Positions 16,865 to 27,100 of a stretch of DNA of 64,000 nt are shown here, one piece after another. The stretch spans positions 4,120,001-4,184,000 of the forward strand of contig NZ_LN997848.1 of assembly GCF_001511835.1 (NCBI RefSeq). The letters are read 5' to 3'. The first letter of the stretch is position 1; each line of letters starts with the position of its first letter. Origin of the DNA: Magnetospirillum sp. XM-1 (GTDB taxonomy: Bacteria > Pseudomonadota > Alphaproteobacteria > Rhodospirillales > Magnetospirillaceae). Below the pieces are notes generated by a model that was not told the DNA's origin, searched no databases, and saw only the letters and a program-made list of their open reading frames with translations. The position numbers and the translations under genes are program-made.

Positions 16865-18231
16865 TCCGCCAGCCGCCGGCCATCTTGTGGCGCATCGTCA
16901 TCCGGCTGTCGCTGACCACCCTGATCGCCATCGTGCTGGCCTATTCCTGGCTGTGGTGGAAGTACCACTCGGTCACCGAGATCATGCGCGACACCTACCT
17001 GATCGAGCAGGCGGTCTCGATCCGCAATCAGGTGCTTCTGCTGCCCGACGGGCGCATCGTCGTCGACCTGCCGCCGATCCAGCTGGCGTCCTACGCCGAA
17101 TCCGAGGGCGGGCTGCGCTTCGCCGTGCGCGACGCCAAGACCGGCGCCATCCTGGCCCAGGGCGGCGAGACGGTGGGACCCGCCCCCGAGATGGGCGACG
17201 GCCCCCGCCTCTATCGCCGCAATCCCGACGGCCCCGGCCCGGTGCTGATGTTCGGGGCGGCGGTGAGGCTGACCACCCCGGCGGGCGACCTGCTGATCCA
17301 GGTGGAGGAAAGCGGCAGCGATTTCGACGCCATGACCCGCTCGCTGATCGAGCGCTTCGCCGAGGAAGGCGGCTGGCTGGGCGCCCCCTTCCTGCTGGCC
17401 ATGCTGGTGGTCAGCCTGATCACCATCAGGAATTCGCTGCTGCCGCTTAAGCGCCTGTCCGAGCAGGCCGCCGCCATCGGCCCGGCCAGCACCGACATCC
17501 GCCTGCCGGAAGCCCAGGTCCCGCGCGAGATTCTGCCCCTGGTCCATGCGATCAACAGCGCGCTCGACCGCATCGAGGCGGGCTTTCGCATCCAGCGCGA
17601 CTTCACCGCCGACGCCGCCCACGAACTGCGCACCCCGCTGGCGGTGCTGCGCGCCCATATCGAGACGCTGCCCGATCCCGCCATCCGCGACGCCCTGTCC
17701 CGCGACGTGGATTCCATGACCCGACTGGTCAGCCAGCTGCTGGCGGTCGCCCGCGCCGAGGCGCTGACCATCGCCATGGACGAGCAGGCGGACCTCAACG
17801 CCATCGCCGTGGACGTCTGCACCTTCCTGGCGCCCATGGCGCTGCGGCAGCGCCGTCTGGTGGAAGTCATCGAGGACCCGGCCGGCTGCCGGGTGATCGC
17901 CAATGGCGAGGCGGTGTTCAACGCGCTGCGCAACCTGGTGGAAAACGCCCTGACCCACACCCCGCCGGACACCACCGTCACCGTGCGGGTGGAAGGCCCC
18001 GCCACGCTCCGGGTCGAGGATCGGGGCCCCGGCATTCCGCCCGAACTGCGCGAACGGATCTTCCAGCGTTTCTGGCGGGCCGAGCGGCGCAAGAGCGGCT
18101 CGGGCCTGGGGCTGTCCATCGTGCGCGAGATCATGCAGGCCCATGGCGGCCGGGTCGAGGTGGGCGAGCACCCCGGCGGCGGCGCGGTGTTCTCGCTGGT
18201 CTTCTCCGATCAGGGCGCCCAGCGGCGATAG
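16861..18231 (+). CDS. sensor histidine kinase partner of the OmpR-type regulator
   Basis: 456 residues starting at TTG 16861, which overlaps the regulator stop. A membrane segment (residues 15-35) is followed by a periplasmic region of about 140 residues and a second membrane segment (about 175-195). The HisKA box has His254 (DAAHELRTPLAVL) and the ATPase domain has N (NLVENAL), G1 (EDRGPGIP) and G2 (GSGLGLSIV) boxes. This is the QseC/PmrB layout. No binding motif identifies the ligand. The 3' end overlaps the convergent MFS gene by 22 bp. Confidence 0.92.
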   Translation: MIRQPPAILWRIVIRLSLTTLIAIVLAYSWLWWKYHSVTEIMRDTYLIEQAVSIRNQVLLLPDGRIVVDLPPIQLASYAESEGGLRFAVRDAKTGAILAQGGETVGPAPEMGDGPRLYRRNPDGPGPVLMFGAAVRLTTPAGDLLIQVEESGSDFDAMTRSLIERFAEEGGWLGAPFLLAMLVVSLITIRNSLLPLKRLSEQAAAIGPASTDIRLPEAQVPREILPLVHAINSALDRIEAGFRIQRDFTADAAHELRTPLAVLRAHIETLPDPAIRDALSRDVDSMTRLVSQLLAVARAEALTIAMDEQADLNAIAVDVCTFLAPMALRQRRLVEVIEDPAGCRVIANGEAVFNALRNLVENALTHTPPDTTVTVRVEGPATLRVEDRGPGIPPELRERIFQRFWRAERRKSGSGLGLSIVREIMQAHGGRVEVGEHPGGGAVFSLVFSDQGAQRR

Positions 18232-19454
18232 GCCAGCGCGCCGAGAACGCAGGCCACTCCCCCCAGGGCCACGGTGGGCTGCGGCCCGACGCGTTCGGAC
18301 AGGAAGCCCGCCAGCAGCGAGCCCAACGGCGTCGCCGCCATGAAGGTCATGGTATAGAGCGCCATGGTCCGCGCCCGGAACTCGTCAGGCACCAGGGTCT
18401 GGACCATGGTCTGCGACGCGGTGTTGTGGGCCACCAGCGCCATGCCGGCCAGGGCCAGCAGCGCCATGGACAGGCTCGTCACGGTGGACAGGGCGAAGGC
18501 CACCAGGACGGCGCCGAAGGCGCACAGGCCCCAGGCCACCCGGCCCCGCGACGCCCCGCCCGCCGGCCCGGCCACCGCCAGCGAAGCCAGCAGCGCGCCG
18601 CCCCCCGCCCCGCTCATCAGCCATCCCAGCGTCTGGGGCCCGCCGCCCAGCACCTTGTCGGCGAAGACCGGCATCAGCACCGAGAACGACATGCCCATCA
18701 GGCCCGACAGGCCCAGCATGGCCATCAGGGCCAGAATGGGGCGATGCCCGGCGACAAAGGCCAGACCGGCCCTGGCCCGGACCAGCATGCTTTCCCCCGC
18801 CGGAGCGGAAAACGCGGTCGCCGGCTCGGCCATCAGCGCCAGGGCGGCCAGCACGCCCAGGAAGCTGAGCGCGTTGAGCGCGAAGCACCACCCCTCCCCC
18901 ACCTGGGCCACCAGCGCGCCCGCCGCCGCCGGCGCCACCAGGCGCGCCGCGTTGAAGATGGAGGCGTCCAGCGCCACCGCGTTGCCCAGGTCGGCCTTGC
19001 CCACCAGATCGACGGTGAAGGCCTGGCGGGCGGGGATGTCCACCGCGTTGATGAGGCCGAACAGCACCGCCAGGGCCAGGACGTGCCACACCTGCACCCA
19101 GCCGGCCAGGGTCAGGGCGGCCAGCGCCGCCGCCTGGACCAAAAAGGCGCCCTGGGTCACCAGGATCAGCCGCCGCCGCGAGCGCCCCTCGGCCATGGCG
19201 CCGCCCAGCAGGCCGAAGACGAAGACCGGGATCTGCCCGACGAAGGCCACCAACCCCAGCATCTCGGCCGAGCCGGTCAGGCGGTAGACCAGCCAGCTTT
19301 GGGCCACCATCTGCATCCACGACCCCATCAGCGACACCGCCTGGCCGCAAAAGAACAGGCGATAGCCCCGGTGGCGGAGCGCGCGTCCCCAATGAGGTCG
19401 GCCCCAGGGAAATCGACGAGGTCTGGCATCGGCGTCGGTCATGATGGCGATCAT
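18210..19454 (-). CDS. MFS transporter, EntS/MFS_3 type
   Basis: 414 residues with twelve predicted membrane segments and the MFS loop-2 signature region GGAMAEGRSRRRLIL. The style (RALRHRGYRLFFCGQAVSL at the start, DIPARQAFTVDLV, VPDEFRARTMALY) matches the MFS_3 group that includes enterobactin exporter EntS and many drug or siderophore exporters. The substrate cannot be read from sequence. ATG 19454 is used; ATG 19442 is possible. It is convergent with and overlaps the histidine kinase 3' end, and starts just before the divergent PfkB kinase gene. Confidence 0.85.
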   Translation of the reverse strand: MIAIMTDADARPRRFPWGRPHWGRALRHRGYRLFFCGQAVSLMGSWMQMVAQSWLVYRLTGSAEMLGLVAFVGQIPVFVFGLLGGAMAEGRSRRRLILVTQGAFLVQAAALAALTLAGWVQVWHVLALAVLFGLINAVDIPARQAFTVDLVGKADLGNAVALDASIFNAARLVAPAAAGALVAQVGEGWCFALNALSFLGVLAALALMAEPATAFSAPAGESMLVRARAGLAFVAGHRPILALMAMLGLSGLMGMSFSVLMPVFADKVLGGGPQTLGWLMSGAGGGALLASLAVAGPAGGASRGRVAWGLCAFGAVLVAFALSTVTSLSMALLALAGMALVAHNTASQTMVQTLVPDEFRARTMALYTMTFMAATPLGSLLAGFLSERVGPQPTVALGGVACVLGALAYRRWAP

Positions 19455-19506
19455 GGCATCACCGGCGCTTTGGAGCTATCCTGTCGGTAGTGGCAAGGAG
19501 GCCGCG

Positions 19507-20388
19507 ATGGCCCGAATCGTAGTCCTGGGCAGCATTGCCCGCGACGAAGTCATCCACCTGGACGACCGCCTGCTGGAGGGACGCCATCTGCAGGGCGCGC
19601 CGCCTGTTCCCCGCCTGGGCGGCGGCGGCGCCAACACCGCCATCGCGCTGGCCCATGCCGGCCACGAGGTGTCGCTGGTCGCGGCGGTGGGGACCGATCC
19701 CCTGGCCGACGAATTGCTGGCGGAAGCGTCGCGCCACGGCGTGGATATCGGCCCCGTCACCCGCATATCAGGCGCCAGCACCCGCTCGCTGGTGCTGCTT
19801 GACCCCAGTGGCGAACGCACCATCGTCAACCTGACCCGATCGCGCGAGGCCCGGCCGCCGCAGCGCCTGCTCAGCCTGGACGCCGACTGCGTCTATGTGC
19901 GCTCCAACGGCCAGGACCTGTCGGAGCTGCTGCGGACCAAGGCGAAGCTGTGCCCCATCGTGGCCCAGTTCAGGCCGTTACGCGAAGGCCGGCTGCCCGT
20001 CCATGTGCTGGTCGGCTCGCAAAAGGATCTGGATGAACGCATCCTCGCCGATCCCCTGGCCGAGGGGCGAAGGCTGGCCGGGGACGTGCTGCGCTGGGTG
20101 GTGATCACCCACGGAGCCGAGGGCGCCGAGGCGTTCGGCATCGAAGGCCAGCGCCTCAGGGCCACCGCCCCCGACGTGGACGCGGTGGACACCACCGGGG
20201 CGGGCGACGCCTTCGCCGCCGGCATGGCCCATGCCCTGGCGCTCCGGCTCGACATGGCCCAGGCCCTGCCCCTGGCGGTGCGCTGGGGCGCGGCCAAGGT
20301 GACCCGGGGCGGGTCCTTCCTCGACCGCGACACCGTGCGCGATTTGATCAGAGAATCGACTGGCCGGTCTTCGCCCAGTCGGCCATGA
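19507..20388 (+). CDS. PfkB-family carbohydrate kinase
   Basis: 293 residues, ribokinase fold. The N-terminal [20 protein letters not shown] (substrate side) and the C-terminal signature [17 protein letters not shown] with catalytic Asp and anion hole are both intact. ATG 19507 sits six bases after AAGGAGG, an excellent site, so the longer in-frame start at 19441 is rejected. The sugar substrate is unknown; ribose and other ketoses or nucleosides are possibilities. The 3' end overlaps the convergent transaldolase gene by 41 bp, an arrangement that would couple the two by transcriptional interference or antisense RNA. Confidence 0.88.
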   Translation: MARIVVLGSIARDEVIHLDDRLLEGRHLQGAPPVPRLGGGGANTAIALAHAGHEVSLVAAVGTDPLADELLAEASRHGVDIGPVTRISGASTRSLVLLDPSGERTIVNLTRSREARPPQRLLSLDADCVYVRSNGQDLSELLRTKAKLCPIVAQFRPLREGRLPVHVLVGSQKDLDERILADPLAEGRRLAGDVLRWVVITHGAEGAEAFGIEGQRLRATAPDVDAVDTTGAGDAFAAGMAHALALRLDMAQALPLAVRWGAAKVTRGGSFLDRDTVRDLIRESTGRSSPSRP

Positions 20389-21004
20389 AGGCGGCCAGGC
20401 CCTTGTCGGTCAGCGGATGCTGGTACATCTGCTTGAGCACGGTGGGCGGCATGGTGACCACATGGGCGCCCAGACGCGCCGCTTCGGTCACATGCATGGG
20501 ATGGCGGATCGAGGCGGCCAGCACCTCGGTGCGGAAGGCCGGATATTCCCGATAGATTTCGACGATGTCGGCGATCAGCTCCATGCCGTCCTGGCCGATA
20601 TCGTCCAGACGCCCGACGAAGGGCGAGATGAAGGCGGCGCCGGCCTTGGCGGCCAGGATGGCCTGATTGGCCGAGAAGCACAGCGTGACGTTGACCGGCA
20701 CGCCGTCGTCGGCCAGCACCTTGCAGGTCTTGAGGCCGGCCGGGGTCAGCGGCACCTTGACCGCCACGTTGGGGCGCAACGCCGCCAGCTTGCGGCCCTC
20801 GGCCAGCATGGTGTCGAAATCGGTGGCGGCCACCTCGGCCGAGATGGGGCCGGGCACGATGTCGCAGATCTCGGCGATCACGTCGAGAATCTTGCGCCCC
20901 GACTTGGCGATCAGCGACGGATTGGTGGTGACGCCGTCCACCAGACCGGTGGCGGCAAGCTCGCGGATTTCCGCGACTTCGGCGGTATCGATGAAGAACT
21001 TCAT
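20348..21004 (-). CDS. tal: transaldolase, short TalC/MipB type
   Basis: 218 residues, the length of the short transaldolase/fructose-6-phosphate aldolase subfamily. [20 protein letters not shown] and [15 protein letters not shown] form the N-terminal signature. The Schiff-base lysine is in NVAVKVPLT, and [15 protein letters not shown] is the phosphate-binding loop. It should interconvert sedoheptulose-7-phosphate plus glyceraldehyde-3-phosphate with erythrose-4-phosphate plus fructose-6-phosphate in the pentose phosphate pathway. An F6P aldolase activity cannot be excluded from sequence alone. It is convergent with the sugar kinase gene. Confidence 0.93.
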   Translation of the reverse strand: MKFFIDTAEVAEIRELAATGLVDGVTTNPSLIAKSGRKILDVIAEICDIVPGPISAEVAATDFDTMLAEGRKLAALRPNVAVKVPLTPAGLKTCKVLADDGVPVNVTLCFSANQAILAAKAGAAFISPFVGRLDDIGQDGMELIADIVEIYREYPAFRTEVLAASIRHPMHVTEAARLGAHVVTMPPTVLKQMYQHPLTDKGLAAFMADWAKTGQSIL

Positions 21005-21061
21005 GAAAGGCCCCTGCTTCTGGCGGATGCGGGGCTCAGACTACCAGGGAGCGGCGCGCCG

Positions 21062-21346
21062 TCAATCAGCAGCGCGCTTGAGCACCTCGGTGATGGTCAC
21101 CGCCAGATGGTCCTCGACCACCACCACCTCGGCGCGGCAGACCTTCTTGCGGTTGACGTAGAGGTCGACGGGATCGTTGACCTTGCGGTCCAGTTCCACC
21201 ACCGCGCCGCGGCCCAGCTTCAGCAGCTGGGCGATGGGCAGGTTGGCGGTGCCCAGCACCGCCGACAGCTCCACCGAGACGTCGTAGACCGCCTCGCGGT
21301 TGTCTCCGATCCCCAGGGCTGCGTTGATCGCGTCGTCGTCGGCCAT
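21062..21346 (-). CDS. fliN: FliN/SpoA-domain flagellar motor switch protein
   Basis: 94 residues, almost entirely a SpoA (surface presentation of antigens) domain: VYDVSVELSAVLGTANLPIA, LLKLGRGAVVELDRKVNDP, DLYVNRKKVCRAEVVVVED. That is the C-ring protein FliN that sets rotation direction with FliM and FliG. No other flagellar genes are nearby, so it is either a detached flagellar gene or one of several FliN paralogues. A short acidic leader precedes the domain. Confidence 0.88.
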   Translation of the reverse strand: MADDDAINAALGIGDNREAVYDVSVELSAVLGTANLPIAQLLKLGRGAVVELDRKVNDPVDLYVNRKKVCRAEVVVVEDHLAVTITEVLKRAAD

Positions 21347-21512
21347 GTCGCCTCATCCTTTTGGCCCCGGTCACGCGGGGCTTCACAATATGGAGCATAA
21401 CCGGCATTTCCCAACATCCGGTTAAAGGCCGTATGCGCCATCTGCATATTGGAGACAGTTGCGATTTCGCGCCTCGCCCCGCTATGATCCGGCCGGGCGG
21501 AAGGAAGGGCGC

Positions 21513-21845
21513 ATGAGCACGGAAATCTATTCCTGCCGCGAAGGCCAGGAGCTGAAGCAGGGCAAGCTGGACTATTCCGACATCGAGGACCGCGAGACCG
21601 CCGAAATCGATGCCAAGCGCCGCTGCAAGCTGGACCCGTTCATCAAGAAGGTGGCCTATTACAAGGTGGCCGCCGACGGCGAGTTCCGCATGTTCTTCTC
21701 CTACACCAATCCCAATTGCAAACCGGTGCCCAAGGCGCGGCCCGCCGGGGCGGCATCCGCCGCCCGCAAGCCGGCCCCCGCGAAAAAGCCCGCCCCCAAG
21801 CCCGGCCTGCTGGCCCGGCTGATGAACTCGATCGGAATCAAGTGA
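21513..21845 (+). CDS. hypothetical protein with Lys/Pro/Ala-rich tail
   Basis: 110 residues. ATG 21513 follows GAAGGAAGG. The first 75 residues form a compact acidic-basic domain (STEIYSCREGQELKQGKLDY, then ERC-type basic stretch DAKRRCKLDP and SYTNPNCKPV) containing three cysteines. The remainder is a flexible Ala/Lys/Pro linker ending in a short amphipathic GLLARLMNSIGIK. No family recognised. The stop overlaps the next gene's GTG start (GTGA), so it is coupled to the hydrolase that follows. Confidence 0.65.
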   Translation: MSTEIYSCREGQELKQGKLDYSDIEDRETAEIDAKRRCKLDPFIKKVAYYKVAADGEFRMFFSYTNPNCKPVPKARPAGAASAARKPAPAKKPAPKPGLLARLMNSIGIK

Positions 21846-22642
21846 AACTGGAACTGCTGCACTGCCATCCGCCGGAAGGCCCGGTTCAGGGGCGTCCGTC
21901 GCTGCTGTTCGTTCACGGTTCCTATTGCGGCGCCTGGGTATGGGCCGAACGCTTCATGCCGTTCTTCGCCCGGCGCGGCTGGTCCAGCCACGCGCTGTCG
22001 CTGCGCGGCCACGGGGAAAGCGAAGGCGGCTTCAATTACGCCTCCCTGGCCGATTACGTCACCGACATCCACTCGGCCATGGCCCATGTGGGCGGCGAGA
22101 TGATCCTGGTCGGCCATTCCATGGGGGGCCTGCTGGTCCAGCACTGCCTGGCCGGGGACGACCGCGTGCGCGCCGCCGTGCTGATGGCCAGCGTGCCGCC
22201 GTCGGGCCTGATGTCCTCGGCCCTGCACCTTTCGGTGTTTTCCCCCGACGTCTGCCTGCAGTTCGGATTGCTGCAGGCCCTGGGGCCGTCGGTGGTGAAG
22301 GGCGAGGTCATCCGCCGCGCCTTCTTCTCCGACGCCACGCCCGCCGACACCCTGGCCCATCTGCTGCCCCGGCTGCAGAAGGAATCGCACCGCATCTGCG
22401 TCGAATTGCTCAATCCGGTGCGGCCGCGCCTACCCTTGGGCGGCGACCGCCCCCCGGTCCTGGTGCTGGGCGGAGACCGCGACGTCCTGGTGCCGTCCGC
22501 CGCCCTGATGGAGACCGCCACCTATTTCGGCGCCGACCTTTCCCTGCTGACCGGCGCGCCCCACGGGCTGATGCTCGATGATTGCTGGTGGCAGCCGACG
22601 GCCGAACGGACCCTGGCCTGGCTGGCGGCCAAGGGGTTCTGA
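21842..22642 (+). CDS. alpha/beta-fold hydrolase
   Basis: 266 residues, complete alpha/beta hydrolase. The nucleophile elbow is GHSMGG, the acid is in LGGDRDVLVP, and the histidine is in GAPHGLMLDD. The oxyanion region HGSYCGAWVW follows the first strand. The GTG at 21842 overlaps the upstream stop codon, replacing a longer frame from 21716. Substrate is unknown; the family includes esterases, lipases and lactonases. Confidence 0.88.
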   Translation: MKLELLHCHPPEGPVQGRPSLLFVHGSYCGAWVWAERFMPFFARRGWSSHALSLRGHGESEGGFNYASLADYVTDIHSAMAHVGGEMILVGHSMGGLLVQHCLAGDDRVRAAVLMASVPPSGLMSSALHLSVFSPDVCLQFGLLQALGPSVVKGEVIRRAFFSDATPADTLAHLLPRLQKESHRICVELLNPVRPRLPLGGDRPPVLVLGGDRDVLVPSAALMETATYFGADLSLLTGAPHGLMLDDCWWQPTAERTLAWLAAKGF

Positions 22643-22850
22643 AAGACAGCCGTCGCGTCGCGTCGACACCATCCGGCCGATCTTGCCGGCAAATTCCGCC
22701 CGCCCCCATTTACCCCTGTATTTTCAATGGGTAATCCGCCCGGACCGCGACCAAGACTCGCCCCGGCGTTATGTTAGCGCTTCCCTTCGGGACCCCAGGG
22801 GGGTATGCTTAACGTCGGATTAATCTAGGTTTCGTGTATCCAGGCCCATC

Positions 22851-23276
22851 ATGGCATTGAGCACCAAACAGGTCGGATCGGCATCAGCGGCGGCGTCCAG
22901 TGTGGCGGCGGCGACGACCCGTATCGGCCATGGCGGGCGCAATGTAGCCTCTTCCACCAGACCCGATGTCGAACGGCTGGACTATGCCCAGCATATGGGG
23001 CTGAACGAGGAATCGATCCTCCGGTTCCAGCAGGAAAACGGCATCAATCCCGATGGCGGTCGCCGCCAGCGCGAGGACAGGGGCGGTTTCGCGCCGCAGA
23101 CCTCGTTGCGCATCTTCGAATACGGCACCGACACATCCGAGGACGGCAGCGACCCGACCTCGTCCCGGATCTTCCTCAACGACGTCCTGCGCGGCGTCGG
23201 CACCTACGAGCAGAACATCCGCATCACCTCGCCTGGCTCAGTGAAGCCCGGCAGCGTGATGAACTACCTGTTCTGA
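22851..23276 (+). CDS. hypothetical protein
   Basis: 141 residues, no signal peptide or membrane segment. The N-terminal 30 residues are Ser/Ala-rich, and the middle has a polar stretch with GLNEESILRFQQENGINPDG. The C-terminus (SRIFLNDVLRGVGTYEQNIR) looks like a helix-strand element. I do not recognise it. Codon use matches the host and the ATG has a weak site (CCAGG). It is convergent with the small gene at 23289. Confidence 0.55.
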   Translation: MALSTKQVGSASAAASSVAAATTRIGHGGRNVASSTRPDVERLDYAQHMGLNEESILRFQQENGINPDGGRRQREDRGGFAPQTSLRIFEYGTDTSEDGSDPTSSRIFLNDVLRGVGTYEQNIRITSPGSVKPGSVMNYLF

Positions 23277-23288
23277 CCTTCCCCTGAT

Positions 23289-23489
23289 TCAGGCGGCGCT
23301 CTTCAGCGCCACGACCTTGGACGCGACCGCCTCGGCGGGCGTCACGGTGACGGCGTCATTGTCCAGGTCCATCCAGGCGTCGCAGCTGGAAAGCGCGATC
23401 CAGCGTGCTTCCTCCGCGGTATCGGCGCTCACCTCGAGCACTTCGCGCCGGGCCACGCCCCGGACCATGGATACATGAAATTTCGGCAT
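23289..23489 (-). CDS. small hypothetical protein
   Basis: 66 residues. A textbook GAAGGAGG lies a few bases before ATG 23489, which is the best argument that this is a real gene. The sequence begins MPKFHVSMVRGVARREVLEV and reads like a small beta-alpha-beta domain (VSADTAEEARWIALSSCDAW). No known family is recognised. Confidence 0.6.
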   Translation of the reverse strand: MPKFHVSMVRGVARREVLEVSADTAEEARWIALSSCDAWMDLDNDAVTVTPAEAVASKVVALKSAA

Positions 23490-23631
23490 CTTCGGCCTCC
23501 TTCACGGCGGCGACATGCCGCGCCCTTCCGTTTTGCCCGCTTTCACGGCGGAAGTGGTTCCCGAAGATCACATCCCCGCCATGCGGAAATGCTGCAATGC
23601 ACAAATGTTGTGGCGCGAAACATCGCCCCGG

Positions 23632-23907
23632 CTATTTCTCTCGGCGGCTGGCCAGGAATTCCCGGGCGTCCAGAAGCTGCTGCTGCTCGGCCGTAAGGCC
23701 CGGGCCGTCCACCTTCGTCTTGCTCCCCCCCAGCAGGGCACCCATGACGAAGACCCCTCCCCCCACAAGGGCGATCAGCGATCCGGCCAGGGCGAAGAGG
23801 CTGAACAGCACCTGAAGCTCGCCGGCGTCGCTCATCAACGCCGCCCCGGCCAGTCCCAGGCCGAACAGCACGGCGGCAAGACCGATCAACCGCACCATGG
23901 TTTTCAA
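23632..23907 (-). CDS. small two-helix membrane protein
   Basis: 91 residues with two hydrophobic helices (about 5-24 and 33-55) joined by a short polar turn, then a charged tail ending EFLASRREK. The TTG at 23907 is preferred because GGGAG lies seven bases upstream; a longer in-frame reading to 24087 has no site and unlike composition. Function unknown. Confidence 0.5.
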   Translation of the reverse strand: MKTMVRLIGLAAVLFGLGLAGAALMSDAGELQVLFSLFALAGSLIALVGGGVFVMGALLGGSKTKVDGPGLTAEQQQLLDAREFLASRREK

Positions 23908-24122
23908 AGCGAGAACTCCCAAAGGATGCCGAGCCAGGACAGGCCGTTGCCCAGCAACAACGGGGCCTGGATCACCATCACGGCCGACCGCCCCCATACA
24001 CACGGCATAAACATCCCACCGCGCACGACGGGCCGCAAGAGGCAGGTTCCCTCCCCCTTGGGCCGGTCCGCAACACCCGGCCCCCACCGCTCACGCCAAC
24101 GGGCTCTCGGGACTTCGCTGTC

Positions 24123-27100
24123 TCAAGAGGTGAAATGGATATCCGAGGCGGCAAGCGTACTGACGGCGGTCGATCCGCTGTCGCTGGCGATATGGGCGAC
24201 AACCACGGAATCGTTGGTCGACGCGTTGGCATCCGCGTCGTAGTAGAGGTTGCCGGTACTGGTATCGTAGGCGAAGTGCTTGCCTGAATTGGCCGCGCTG
24301 GTCGTGGTGAAATCCGATGCGTTGAGGGCAAAGCCGCCCAGCGTTCCATTGGCGGCGCCGTTGGTATGGGAGAACAGGGCTCCGTCGAAGGACATCTTGT
24401 CCTCGCCGGCGGTGAAGTAGTTGACATAGTCGCCCACGTCGCCGGTCGCCGTGTACTTCATGATGTCGGCGTTGCCGCCGCTCGCGGTGAAGTTGACGAT
24501 GTCGGCCCCCGCTCCGCCGATGAACGTGACGGCGCCCGACGTGGCGCTCACCGTGTCCACGCCGTTGCCGCCGGTGATGGATTCCACGCCGCTGACGCTC
24601 AGGGTGTGCGCGGTACCGTCGCTCAGCACGATGCTGTCGCTGCTGCCATTGCCGCCGGTCACCGAGGTGGTGGCTCCCGACAGGCGGAGATGAATGTCCG
24701 TATCCGCGTAATTGACCGTGGTGGGATTGCCGCTGCCGTCCAGGGTGCTGACGCTGCCGCTCTGGGCAACCTGGACGCTGGTCACCGTGCTCGGCAAATA
24801 GGTGGTGTCGATGTAGAACGCGCCGCCGCCGGTGATCTGCAGCGAAGTGACGCCGCTGATGTCGGTCGGGTCCAGATGGGTTTCCAGGCTGCCGAAGCTC
24901 CCCGAGCCCGACCCGGGATGGACATTGAAGATCAAACTTTCCACGTTGGAGATAGTGGGGGAAATGACGATCTGAGACCCCGCCGTGGGGACCGTTCCGG
25001 TCGACCAGGTCAGGCTGTCGCTGCCGTTGCCGCCATCGAGATTGAAGCCGGAAAAAGTCCCGGCCGTGGTCAGGGCATCACTGCCGGAACCGCCGACAAT
25101 CGTCTCCATGCCACCGAAAACGATGGAATTTCCGCCCAGGGCCAGAGTCATGGAATCGGTGCCGCTTCCCCCCGTCACGGTCATGCCGTTGGAGACGGGG
25201 GTGCTGAAGATCAAGCTGTTGCCGCCATTGGCCAGGGTCAGGGTTTCGACGCCGGTTAGGGTCAGGGAGTGGGTGCCGGCGGTGAGCAGCGCCATGGTGT
25301 CCGTGCCTCCCCCCATGTCGAAGGCGTCGGCGGCGCCGTTGACGCCGAGCAGGCCGGTAAGGTTCCAGGTCTGGCTGCCCGTGGTCATCTGGGTTGCGTG
25401 GCCGACCAGTTGCGAGGACGTGATGGAATCGGCGTAACTGCTAAGGGTGATGGCAACGGTTCCGTCGCTGCCGATGATGAAGGTATTGGCGCCGTTGGTG
25501 CCGCTCAGATCGATGGTCTCGACCTTGCCCACCTGGAATCCGGTGTTGGCGCCCATCAGGATCAGTTTGTCACCATCACCGTCAGTTTCATCGATGAAGC
25601 TGTCGCCGGTGCCCATGACGCCGGAGATGGTCACGGTATTGGCCGAGGCGGTACCGGTGATGTAGTCGTTGACCCCCGACGTGGTGGTGACGGTTTGGGA
25701 GCCGCCGGTCAGGGTATGCACCGTGGTGGATTGCTGCGAGGCCTGCTGGGCGACTGAGTTGACCTGATTTTGAATTTGCTGCTGCACCACCGTCTCGATC
25801 CGTTGGGCCAGCAGTATCTGGTTCTCGGGGGCCAAGATGGGCAGGCCACCGAACAGCGCCGTGTTGGGGTCGTTGGCCAGTGCGTTTCCCACCAGGGAAT
25901 CGATCGCCTTGGCGAATTGCTCCACGGCCGCGCCAAAACCCTCGTTTCCGAGCGCGCCTTGCCCCAGCGCCGCCAGGCTGCCCTCCGATGTCGGCCCGAA
26001 CAGCGTCGCGGAGGCCTTGGCGAAGTCAGAACCGGCCTGGGCACCGAACAGGGAGGTCGCCGCCTTGGCAATCTCGCCGGCCCCCTGGGCGCCGAACAAG
26101 GCGGTGGCCGCCTTTGCCAGATCGGTGGCGGCCGGCAGATTGGCCTGGGCCGCCAATCTGGCCTCGTTGGCCTTGGCCTCGGCGACGGCCTTGGGGTCGG
26201 CGGCAAGCTTCGCCGCATCCTTGGCGACTTTCTCTGCCTCGGCCTTCACCTTGGCTTCCACGGCGGCCTTGGCCTCGGCGACAGCCGTCGCCTTTTCCGC
26301 CTGGGTCTTGGAGGCGGCGTCGCTCTTTTGCTGCATCTGTTGCTGCTGCTGGCGCATCTGGGGCGAGGCCGGGGGCTCGGTCCGCTGCTGCAGGGGCGGC
26401 TGGGGCGGCGGCAGGGATTGCACCGCGCTGCCGAAGCTATCCTGGATCTGCTGCGGCGACAGAACGATCGGCGGCGGCGGCGGCAGCAGGGCGCTGGACA
26501 TCTGCACCGCCTGATTGACCTGCGACATGACCTGTACGCCGGCGGCGTTCTTGATGGCGATCTGTCCCACCGTTCCGCCGGAATCGGCCAGCAGCGCCAC
26601 GGTGTTGCTGCCGCCTTCGGGAGCGGCCACGCCCGCCACGGTGGTGCCGCGAACGCCGATGGTCAGGACCGGCGTCTTGACCGTCATGGCGTCGGGGGCG
26701 GTGCGGGCGATTTCTCCGCTGATGAAACTGAACGGGCCGTTGGTCACCGAGACCGTCGACGAGCCGGTATTGGTGCCGGGGTCGTAGCTGAGCTGATCGA
26801 GGACGGCGCGGGCGGCATTGCCCACCGAGAAGGTGGAGCCGTCGACGAACACGATGCCGACGCTGCCCTTGGCCCCGGTGGTGACGACATCGCCCTCGAA
26901 TACCGCCATCCCCTTGATCGCGGCTTCGACGGTGCCGTCGGCGTGGCGGACCTGCGCGATTCCGGAAGTGGCGTCCACTTCGCCGATCGGCGCCGGTCCC
27001 TGGGTGGGGGCCGATTGCGCGTATTGGCCGGGCGCCATGGGCCCGGCCAGGCGGACCGCCAGATCAGCGGGAATGATCGCCCCCTCCCCGGTGTGCAGGT

